From Streptomyces sp. NBC_01306 (GTDB lineage: Bacteria; Actinomycetota; Actinomycetes; Streptomycetales; Streptomycetaceae), in the NCBI RefSeq assembly GCF_026340465.1, contig NZ_JAPEPC010000002.1, positions 248,001-312,000 of the forward strand: 64,000 nt of DNA. The letters are read 5' to 3'. The translations under genes and the position numbers were made by a program. Shown here piece after piece: positions 43,351 through 51,500 of this stretch. Every line of letters begins with the position of its first letter. Within the stretch, counting starts at the first letter, position 1. Below the pieces are notes generated by a model. It did not search any database, was not told the origin of the DNA, and worked only from the letters and a program-made list of their open reading frames with translations.

Positions 43351-43920
43351 TCAGATCGCCGCGAGGAACGTCCGCACCCGCTCCATCAGCAGCTTGGAGG
43401 CGTCCGCGTCGAAGGCGTCGAGCGAGGCGTCGGTGAACAGGTGCTGATCGCCCGGATAGGTGAACAGCTCCGCCGCCGAAGCGGACTTGGCCAGCTCGCG
43501 TGCCGCCGGCAGGTCCTCCTCGAAGAACTCGTCGCCTTCCTTGCCGTGCAGCTGCACCGGTACGCCGTCGGGCCAGGACGTCCCGAACTCCGTGACAGGG
43601 ATGCAGGAGTGCATCAGCAGTGCTCCCCGTGCACCGGGTCGCGTCTGAGCAAGCTTCTGGGCGATGGTCACGCCGAAGGAGAAGCCGCCGTAGACCAGCT
43701 CCGGGCTCAGGCCATCGGCCGCCGCCACACCACGCGCCCTGAGGGTGTCGAACCCGGTCTCGCGCGCGAAGCTCATCCCCTCCTCAAGGCTGCCGAACGT
43801 GCGGCCCTCGAACAGGTCGGGCGTGTGCACGGTGTGGCCGGCCTGCCGCAGTTCACCGGCGAACGCCTGAACTCCGTCGGTCAAGCCCTGGATGTGGTGG
43901 AAAAGCAGAACCTCGGCCAT
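43351..43920 (-). CDS. Dienelactone hydrolase family protein
   Basis: A 189-aa alpha/beta hydrolase of the dienelactone-hydrolase type: VLLFHHIQGLTDGVQAFAGE, HTPDLFEGRTFGSLEEG, elbow YGGFSFGVTIAQKLA (Ser nucleophile instead of the Cys of true DLHs), and His in GDQHLFTD. The shortened length is normal for this actinobacterial subgroup. It is convergent with the oxidoreductase gene and has its own promoter region upstream. The substrate is unknown; membership in the biosynthetic pathway is uncertain. Confidence 0.85.
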   Translation of the reverse strand: MAEVLLFHHIQGLTDGVQAFAGELRQAGHTVHTPDLFEGRTFGSLEEGMSFARETGFDTLRARGVAAADGLSPELVYGGFSFGVTIAQKLAQTRPGARGALLMHSCIPVTEFGTSWPDGVPVQLHGKEGDEFFEEDLPAARELAKSASAAELFTYPGDQHLFTDASLDAFDADASKLLMERVRTFLAAI

Positions 43921-44388
43921 CTCCGCAGTCTCCTACTGTTATTGATCGACTGTTCCGAAAACGCACCACGACGCTAGCCCCTCGCCCCGGCAAGTGACAA
44001 CCTCTCACCTCATGGGTGCGCGACAAACTATTTGCCCACTTCTGGCGGCGTCGCCGAGCATAGAATTCGGCACGGCCGGTCACTGAGAGACATGCCCGCA
44101 GATAGGACGCGGATATGCCCGGACGCACCGTCACCGCAGACACGCCACGCCCAACTCGCATACGGACAAGGGCGTTCGGCCGCGTAACGTGAGGCACGCT
44201 CCGCGGGTCACATCTCCGAAGACCCGAAGGTTGACATGTCCGCACAGGGGTACCCATGCTCCCCAATAGACCTCCCGGTTCGCGGATGAACCTCACGCCG
44301 CGACAAGCGCACCGAGCATCACCCGGCACACCTGACGTCCATCGATCGCGCGCTACCGCCAGTGGCAGCCTTCCTCCTTGGGATTCGT
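43921..44388. promoter_or_regulatory. 468-bp intergenic region before pathway regulator
   Basis: No convincing gene lies in these 468 bp between the dienelactone hydrolase (minus) and the response regulator (plus). The first 130 bp are relatively AT-rich (ACTGTTATTGATCGACTG near 43934; ACAAACTATTTGCCCACT near 44024). A TTGACA sits at 44231-44236, but no well-spaced -10 is evident. The length suggests a complex promoter or an untranslated leader for the regulator. Confidence 0.4.
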
Positions 44389-45090
44389 ATGATTCGTACA
44401 GACCTGCTCGTGACCTCTCCGTGCTTCCTCCTGGGCCTGAGCCAGATCCTCACAGCGGCTGGGGTCAGAATCGTCGCCACCCGAACCACGGCCGAAGAGG
44501 AGCCTTGCTGGCTCGCCGACGTGGCGGTCATCGACGCCGACGCAGCCGCTGGTGGGGACCTCGACATCGTCACGGACGCCGCCCGGTCGATGGCCGTGCT
44601 CGTCCTCACCAACGGCCTCACCGCAAACAGCGAAGAATTCTTCGACGCCGGCGCGGCGGGGGTCATCAGCAAAGGCGAGCCGGGGTTCGGAATCGTGCGC
44701 GCCGTCCAGCTCGCCGCCGCCGGATCAGCCGGTCGCGCAGAGTCACCGCGCACCACCCCCCAACTCACCGGCAGCAAAGTCCATGCGGGCCAACCCACGC
44801 TCTCCGAACGCGAGCAGCAGGTTCTCAGCCAGATCGCCCAGGGCAGGACGCACGGCCAGATCGCGACCCGTCTGGGGATAAGCCAGCACACCGTCGACAC
44901 CTACGTGAAACGCATACGCGTCAAACTCGACGTGGGAAACAAGGCCGAGCTCACCCGCGCCGCGCTTCTCGGCAAATTCGTCACCTCGGTGGAGGACGGG
45001 AAAGCCGGCGGCACCGCGAACATTCCCTCGTCCCGTGTCCCTTCTCCGGTCGAGTCGCACCTGGGACGGGACGGAGCGCCTGTGTCTTAG
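44389..45090 (+). CDS. Atypical response regulator with LuxR HTH
   Basis: A 233-aa NarL/LuxR-type regulator. The C-terminal HTH is clear: LSEREQQVLSQIAQGRTHGQ, then GISQHTVDTYVKRIRVKLDV. The N-terminal receiver-like domain starts IRTDLLVTSPCFLLGLSQIL, where the usual acidic Mg-binding pair (VDDH) is TSP, although an Asp remains at VIDADAA. It is therefore an atypical receiver that probably does not use normal phosphorylation and may sense a ligand, as JadR1-type pathway regulators do. No sensor kinase lies beside it. The ATG at 44389 is chosen over an upstream in-frame ATG because it begins exactly at the first receiver strand. It is a candidate cluster activator. Confidence 0.88.
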   Translation: MIRTDLLVTSPCFLLGLSQILTAAGVRIVATRTTAEEEPCWLADVAVIDADAAAGGDLDIVTDAARSMAVLVLTNGLTANSEEFFDAGAAGVISKGEPGFGIVRAVQLAAAGSAGRAESPRTTPQLTGSKVHAGQPTLSEREQQVLSQIAQGRTHGQIATRLGISQHTVDTYVKRIRVKLDVGNKAELTRAALLGKFVTSVEDGKAGGTANIPSSRVPSPVESHLGRDGAPVS

Positions 45091-45130
45091 TACTCCAGCA
45101 GCGCTTCGCTGTTCCTGCTGGAGTACTAAG
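45086..45130. terminator. Bidirectional terminator carrying both stop codons
   Basis: Perfect 16-bp inverted repeat: CTTAGTACTCCAGCAG at 45086-45101 and CTGCTGGAGTACTAAG at 45115-45130, loop of 13 nt. The TAG within each outer CTTAG end is the stop codon of the adjacent gene: the regulator (45088-45090) on plus and the phosphoesterase (45126-45128) on minus. Both convergent genes thus end inside the arms of one hairpin. Confidence 0.92.
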
Positions 45131-45998
45131 ATCCAAACGCACCGACTCCGCAGGCAATCGACCGTGGTGCGAACGTTGTCGCCCTGTTCCCCCACTCGCG
45201 TGGATAGCCGAGGGAAACTTCCTCGACGGCGACACCGTCATGGACCGACGACCGCGGCATATGCAGATGACCGTGCACGACAGCACGGATCGGGAAGCGC
45301 TTGTGCCACTCGGAAGTGAGCCGCGTGCCGCACCACATGGCCAGATGCGGGGAGAACATGCGCCTTACCGGCTCTTCGATCAGGGGGTAGTGGTTAACCA
45401 CGATGATCGGGTTGTCCCTTCCGAGCCCGGCCAACCGCTTCTCGGTCGACGCGACGCGGGCGTGGCACCATTCCTGCCGTGTCGGGTACGGATCCGGGTG
45501 CAACAGCAATTCGTCGCTGAACACATGCCCCGCCTTCCATGCCGCCTCCAGCGCGGAGTCGAGATCCGTGCCGGGGTCGCGGAACGAATAGTCGTAGAGC
45601 AGATGGACCGGGGCGATAACGAATTCCTGCTCCGGGGCGCGCCACATCACGTACTCGTCCTCGGGCGTCAGCACTTCGATCTTGCGGCACTTCTCCACCA
45701 GGTCCGCGTACCGCTCCGCTCCCCTGCTCTGGTCCTCGTCACGCGGATGCGTCCACAGTTCGTGGTTGCCCGGCGTCCAGATGACCCGCCGGAAGCGACT
45801 GCGCAGGCCCTTCAGCACCTCCTGTGTCCGCGATGACGACTCCGCCACGTCTCCCGCGACGAGGAGCCAGTCGTCGGGGTGCTGCGCGGCCAGTCCGTCG
45901 ACGATGCCGCGGTTCACCGGGTGCCCGACGTGGAGGTCGCTCACCGCCCACAGATGCGAATGAGACCGGTCCACGCATTTCCGGCGTGGATCATCCAT
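45126..45998 (-). CDS. Calcineurin-like metallophosphoesterase
   Basis: A 290-aa metallophosphoesterase with the full metal-binding series: WAVSDLHVGHPVN, LLVAGDVAE, TPGNHELW, VVNHYPL and VVHGHLHMPRSS. The ATG at 45998 is preceded by GGGAGAGG. In many Streptomyces this family sits beside a 4'-phosphopantetheinyl transferase near NRPS clusters; no such transferase is visible here. The substrate is unknown. It is followed on the same strand, upstream, by the DNA-glycosylase gene (34-bp gap), so both may share a transcript. Confidence 0.92.
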   Translation of the reverse strand: MDDPRRKCVDRSHSHLWAVSDLHVGHPVNRGIVDGLAAQHPDDWLLVAGDVAESSSRTQEVLKGLRSRFRRVIWTPGNHELWTHPRDEDQSRGAERYADLVEKCRKIEVLTPEDEYVMWRAPEQEFVIAPVHLLYDYSFRDPGTDLDSALEAAWKAGHVFSDELLLHPDPYPTRQEWCHARVASTEKRLAGLGRDNPIIVVNHYPLIEEPVRRMFSPHLAMWCGTRLTSEWHKRFPIRAVVHGHLHMPRSSVHDGVAVEEVSLGYPREWGNRATTFAPRSIACGVGAFGS

Positions 45999-46032
45999 GT
46001 CGCCTCTCCCTTCCATCGGCCCCATGCGTCGT

Positions 46033-47133
46033 TCAGGGACGTTCCGCCTCCAGATCGAGCCATTCGGCGAGTGCGTCCACCTCCGCGTCGACGGCTGCTG
46101 TCATCCTCTTCGTGAAGGCCTCGTCCTCATGGACGGCGTTGACCCTGAGGACGCCCCTCTTACGGTCCGCCGACGCATCGAGCTTGCCCACCAGTCGATC
46201 GTGGAAAAGAATCGGGAGCGCGAAATAGCCCCAGCGGCGTTTCGCCGCGGGCTTGTACATCTCGATTCCGAATTCGAAATCAAAGAGCTCCATCGCGCGC
46301 TTGCGGTCGTGGATCAGACGGTCGAAGGGGGACAACAGCGCGGTCCGCCCCTCGAACGGCTGCCCCAGATACAGGGGGTCGACACGCCATTGCCCTTGGA
46401 CTCCCTCCACGACGGCCGCCTCGCCTGCGCCGCCGACGTCGTAGGGCTCGATGGGCACCTTGGTCGACTTGGCGCGCGCGATCCCCAACGCCCGCAGCCT
46501 CCGCTCGTTCCGTTCCCGCAACGCCTCCTGCGGGTCAGGCACCGGCGCGTCCGGGTACACCCGGTCGGCCAGGTCCCACAGCCGGTTGCGGCCCTGGCGC
46601 CCCGCTACCGCCACCTCTCCCAGATCTGCCATGATCCCGAGCAGCCGGATCACGTTCTGGTCGTTCGTCCATCCGGTCGACTTCCACGGCAACGCACACG
46701 TGTCCGGGATGTCGCGAGAGAGCAGCGGACCGCCCGCCTCCAGGCGGGAGAGGATGTCCCGGCGGCATGCGTCATTGGCCTTGAGCCAGCCGTGCAGCCG
46801 CTTCTCCCAGTCGGCCGTCGGCGGCCGGTCCCGCATCTCCGCCATTTCGGCCCGGAACAGCGTCGCGTCCTCGACCGGCCGGACGGTCGCCCCGATCTCG
46901 ACGAGCTGTCGCCCCTTGAGCACCTGGACCAGGTGGTCCGGCGCATAGGCCGCACCGAGTCTGCTCCACGACACCAGGTCGGCGGCCGGCGCGATGGCCG
47001 CGGTCGGGTCCAGCTGCAGGAGCGTCAGATGCCGGACCATGGAGGTCAGCTCCGTCGGCCGCTCACCATGCAGGAGCTGCGCGCGAATCGCGATGCGCCG
47101 TGCGTCCGCACGACTGAGTGTGTGAACCTTCAT
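46033..47133 (-). CDS. YcaQ/AlkX-type DNA glycosylase (HTH_42 family)
   Basis: A 366-aa winged-helix protein of the HTH_42 family. Members YcaQ/AlkX and AlkZ are DNA glycosylases that excise bulky alkylated bases and unhook interstrand crosslinks; AlkZ protects the azinomycin producer. The diagnostic motif near the N terminus, LTLLQLDPT (Gln40, Asp42), is the Q-x-D form of the YcaQ subgroup rather than the Q-x-Q of AlkZ. Other conserved stretches are LVSWSRLGAAY, LLSPFDRLIHDRKRAMELF and FEFGIEMYKPAAKRRWGYFA. The ATG at 47133 has GGAGGA upstream. Whether it is a self-resistance gene for a DNA-reactive product or ordinary genome maintenance is open. Confidence 0.88.
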   Translation of the reverse strand: MKVHTLSRADARRIAIRAQLLHGERPTELTSMVRHLTLLQLDPTAAIAPAADLVSWSRLGAAYAPDHLVQVLKGRQLVEIGATVRPVEDATLFRAEMAEMRDRPPTADWEKRLHGWLKANDACRRDILSRLEAGGPLLSRDIPDTCALPWKSTGWTNDQNVIRLLGIMADLGEVAVAGRQGRNRLWDLADRVYPDAPVPDPQEALRERNERRLRALGIARAKSTKVPIEPYDVGGAGEAAVVEGVQGQWRVDPLYLGQPFEGRTALLSPFDRLIHDRKRAMELFDFEFGIEMYKPAAKRRWGYFALPILFHDRLVGKLDASADRKRGVLRVNAVHEDEAFTKRMTAAVDAEVDALAEWLDLEAERP

Positions 47134-47410
47134 CAGTCTTCCTCCACATTCCGCCTCACCACTCTGTGCCGTGTTCACGGCGCATTCGTCGGTTTCCAGA
47201 ATGAGTGGGCATTACGTAACCTACGAAAAATCCCTCCGCCGGAGCGCACAGTTCATCCAAGCCGTCCCCGGACAAACCTGTGAGGCGAGTCTCTGATCCG
47301 CCCGCACACAGCGTCATGCCGCCCGTTCGGGTGACTGGTCTCCTGCCTGCCCTGCGTTGTCCCCTACACAGGGGGCCTCTCCAAAGGCCCGCAGGCGACG
47401 GGGTGAGGCA
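47134..47410. promoter_or_regulatory. Divergent promoter region, glycosylase / GNAT-PKS operon
   Basis: A 277-bp gap between divergent genes. It has a relatively AT-rich window at 47196-47235 including the palindrome TTACGTAA (47212-47219), and a GGGGTGAGG ribosome site before 47411. It is the most probable promoter region for the block C operon. No gene is seen. Confidence 0.45.
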
Positions 47411-48445
47411 ATGCGTACCGAGGAAGTCGGCAAGGTATCGATCGACCTCCTGGACGAACTCGGCATCACGGCATCCGACCAGGTCCTCGGAGAACTGGAA
47501 CGCCACCACATCATGGCGCGCCGACGCGGCGCCCGGGTCACCTACTTGGTGGCGCGCCGCACCTCCGGTGCCGCTCTCGGCCTGCTCCCCCTCTATCAGT
47601 TCTCGCGCCCCTACGAGTCGTCCCTCGCCCCGGAGAACATCTTCGAAGGCGAGGTGCCTTCGACCGGCGCCCGACTGTGTTCGGCCGGTGGTGCCGGCGG
47701 CTACCGGAATCATCTGTTCCTGAGGTCTCCGCTCACGCCCGCGTGCGGCGCCGACGCCGCACGCGCGTTGATGTCGGCTGCCCGGGAGGTCGCCTCGACG
47801 GCCGGCTGTCCGCAGGTCCTGATCCCGGACCTCGACCCGGCACAGGCACGCTGGCTGGCGGAACTTGAGACGGACGCCATCGCGGTCGCCACGCGCGACA
47901 AGGCCGTGATGCCGATCGGATGGGGCCACTTCTCCGAGTATCTGGCCGCTCTGCCGCGCAAGCGCAGATGGCAGGTCCGCCAGGAGCGCCGCGCCTTCGC
48001 GGACAGCGGGATCGTCGTACGCGACGAACCACTGTCGGCGGTCGCCGCCGAGGTCGCCCCGCTGCTCGCGCAGACCCAGCAGCGCCACGGTGACACCGCC
48101 GGCCCTCACGAGGCGGAGTTCTACCTGGCCATGCTCGCGATGACGTCCGGTTCCGAGGTACGCGCGCTGGTAGGACACCTGTCCGGGAGACCGGTGGCGT
48201 TCTCGGTGGTCCATCGCCTCGGCGGTACGTGGACGATTCGTGCGGTGGGCCGCGACTACGCAGCACCGGACCACGGTCAGTACTTCAACTTGACCTATTA
48301 CGAACCCATTGCCCGCGCCATCGCCGACGGCGCCACACTGATCGACTTCGGTGCCGGATCCCTCCGCGCCAAACGCTTCCGCGGCTGCCTGCTCCAGCCC
48401 CTTCGATCCCTGCTCATCGCCACCGCACCGTCCCGAGGACGGTGA
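47411..48445 (+). CDS. GNAT/FemAB-like acyltransferase (Acetyltransf_6 type)
   Basis: A 344-aa protein of the GNAT-fold FemAB/BioF2-like group. The second half holds the characteristic pattern LPRKRRWQVRQERRAFADSG, HEAEFYLAMLAM, VGHLSGRPVAFSVVHRL and the end motif YYEPIARAIADGATLIDFGAG. Such proteins transfer acyl or aminoacyl groups, in FemAB from aminoacyl-tRNA, in others from CoA or carriers. It is the first gene of block C, 86 bp ahead of the PKS gene and on the same strand, so it probably belongs to the pathway. An aminoacyl-tRNA-using role would fit with the LanB-like protein nearby but is inference. Confidence 0.82.
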   Translation: MRTEEVGKVSIDLLDELGITASDQVLGELERHHIMARRRGARVTYLVARRTSGAALGLLPLYQFSRPYESSLAPENIFEGEVPSTGARLCSAGGAGGYRNHLFLRSPLTPACGADAARALMSAAREVASTAGCPQVLIPDLDPAQARWLAELETDAIAVATRDKAVMPIGWGHFSEYLAALPRKRRWQVRQERRAFADSGIVVRDEPLSAVAAEVAPLLAQTQQRHGDTAGPHEAEFYLAMLAMTSGSEVRALVGHLSGRPVAFSVVHRLGGTWTIRAVGRDYAAPDHGQYFNLTYYEPIARAIADGATLIDFGAGSLRAKRFRGCLLQPLRSLLIATAPSRGR

Positions 48446-48531
48446 TCGGTCGCCTGTTTCGGCGACAGGACCGATCCCCACCCGGGCCGTAGCTTCCAAT
48501 CCATCGCACGTCGTTGATCGAGGAGGCCTCT

Positions 48532-51500
48532 GTGGACGATGACGACAAGATCGCGGTGGTCGGGGTCGCAGCGAAGGTCCCCGGCGCGTCTTGCGTCGAC
48601 GCCTACTGGCTGAACCTCATCCGGGGCAAGGAGTCCGTGGCAGCGCTGAGCGACGAGCACCTGCGCGACCACGGTGTCTCCGAGGAGCTGTTGACGAACG
48701 CCGCGTACGTCAAGGCGGCCGCCCTGGCGCCGGACGCCCAGTACTTCGACGCCGGCCTGTTCTCCATGACCCCTCGGGAAGCGCGGACCTGCGACCCGCA
48801 GATCCGCCTGTTCCTCGAAACGGCCCACGCCGCCATCGAGAACGCCGGCTACGACCCGACCACCATCAGCGCGGGAACCGGAGTCTTCGCCTCAGCCGGC
48901 GCGCCGCTCTACCACGAACACCACCTGCGCCCTCAGAAGGACGCCCTGGGTTTTCCGCTCGCCGATGTATCGACCCTCAACCTCGGCGGCTACATCGCCA
49001 CCATGGCTTCGTACAAGCTCAACCTGCACGGACCCAGCATGACTGTGCAGACCGCCTGCTCCAGCACCTTGGTCGCCTTGCACCTGGCATGCCAGTCGCT
49101 GCGCACCGGGGACTGCGACACCGCGCTCGTCGGAGGGGCCAGCATCGACTTCCCGTACGGGCACGGCTACCTCTGGTCGGAAGGCGGAGTCCAGTCCCGC
49201 AGCGGCCACTGCCGGCCCTTCGACGCGGCGGCCGACGGCACCGTGTTCGGCGGGGGCGCCTGTGCCGTCCTGCTGAAGAGGCTTCCCGACGCGCTCGCCG
49301 ACCACGATCACATCCGCGCCGTGATCCGCGGGAGCGCGATCAACAACGACGGGTCAGACAAGGTCAGTTTCGGCGCGCCCAGCGCGGCCGCGCAGCGGGC
49401 GGTCGTGAGCGAAGCGCTGGCCGTGGCCGACGTACGGCCGCGCGACATCTCGTACGTCGAGGCGCACGGGACCGGCACCGTCGTGGGAGATCCGATCGAG
49501 ATCAGCGCGCTGACCGACGCCTTCACCTCCCTCGCCGAGGAACCGCTCCCGGTCGGCAGCTGCTCCCTCGGGTCGGTGAAGGGCAACATCGGGCATCTGG
49601 GGCCAGTGGCCGGCCTGGCGGGATTCATCAAGGCGGTACTCGCGCTGGAACACGAGCAGCTGCCGCCCAGCATCAACTACCGGTCGCCCAACCCCCGGCT
49701 CGGCCTCGGATCCTCGCTGTTCCGCGTACAGGACCGGCTCACCGCCTGGCCGCGGGACCCCCGGCAGCCACGCCGTGCGGGCGTCAGTTCCATGGGCATC
49801 GGCGGCTCCAACGCCCACGTCGTACTGGAGGAGCCCCCCGCCGTCCCCGCCGCCCTGCATCAAGGGGAACCGCGTCTGGTGGTCTGGTCGAGCCCCACCG
49901 CGGAAGCCGAGCCGGCCGTCCGCGCCGGCCTCGCCGATGCCTTCCTGCAACTGGGCGAAGAGGTGTTCGCGGATGCGGTCGCGACTCTGCAGCACGGCCG
50001 CCGGACCCACCCGGTCCGAGCGGCGGCCGTATGCGTCGGCGCGCACGACGCGGCCACCACCATGACGGCGGCCGAGACCGGCCGGATCCTGGTCTCGCGT
50101 CGGCCGCGGACGAGCCCGCCCTCTATCTGCCTGCTGTTCCCCGGCCAGGGTTCCCAGCATGTGGAGATGGCGCACGGCCTCTACCGGAGCGTGCCGGGTT
50201 TCGCGCGGGCATTCGACGAGTGGCTCGACCGACTGGACGCCCCTGACCTGCCGCTGCGCGACTGCTGGCGCGGTGCCGCCGGGCTCGACATCACCGAGAC
50301 TTCCCTCGCCCAGCCTCTGCTGTTCGCCGCCGAACTCGCCCTGGCGCAGATGTGGCAGCAGGCGGGCGTTCGCCCCGCCGCCCTCCTCGGCCACAGTCTG
50401 GGCGAACTGGCGGCCGCCACTGTCGCCGGGATCCTCGAACCGGACGCGGCCGCCGCACTCGTCCTGGCCCGCGCCAGGGCGATGCGCGATCACCCGGCCG
50501 GTGGCGGCATGCTCGCTGCCGCGACCGGTGCGGACGCGCTCCGCGACGTTCTCACCGGGACGGTCACCGTGGCCGTGATCAACCGGGCGGATCAGGTGGT
50601 GCTGGCCGGGTCCGACGACGACCTCGCCGACGTGGCCGAGGAGCTGACCGACCGCGGTGTCGCACACACCCGGCTGCCGACGTCGAGTGCCTTTCACACG
50701 CCGCTGCTCCGGGACGCCGCCCGGGCGTTCGAGAAGGCCTTCACCGGCGTGACCCTGTCGCCGCCGGCCCTGCCCGTCTACTCGGCCGCCACCGGACGCC
50801 TCATCTCCGCGGACGAGGCCGTCGACCCGGCCTTCTGGGTGCGTCAGCTCGTGGAACCCGTACAGTTCGCCACCGCCCTCGACGCGCTGGTGGAGACCGG
50901 GCCCGGCGTGCTTCTAGAGGTCGGTCCAGGGCAGGTACTCACCGAGCTGGCCCGCCGCCACGAGCGGGCCCGGGACGCCTCCGTCGCCGTGGTGCCGACG
51001 CTGCCGAGGCGTGGCGGGACGGCTGCGGCCGACGATGCCGATCCGGACATGACCGCCCTGCTGACCGCCGCGGCCCACCTGTGGGTGGCGGGTGCCGATG
51101 TCTCCTGGGAGGCTGTCGGGCAGGCTCCGCTGCGCCACCGGATCCCGCTGCCCGGCTACCCCTACCAGCGGAAGCAGCACTGGGTCGAGGCGCCGCAGGC
51201 AGCTGACCTCGTGACCGGGCCGGATCCGACCGCCGAAGCCCACGCCGCGCCACCGCCGACTGCCACGGGAACCGGCACCGACACGGGTCGGTCCAGCCCG
51301 TTCTCGACCCTGCGCTGGACCTCCTCCGCTCTGACACCACCCCCTCTCATCCGCGCGGGGGCAACAGCCGTCGTCCTGCTCCCTGCCGCCGCAGACCGCG
51401 CGGACGACGTGGTGGCCGCGCTCGAACACGCCGGGACGCACACGATCCGGGTCCGTCCGGCCGACGCCTACCGCCACGACGGTGACGAGTTCGGCATCCG

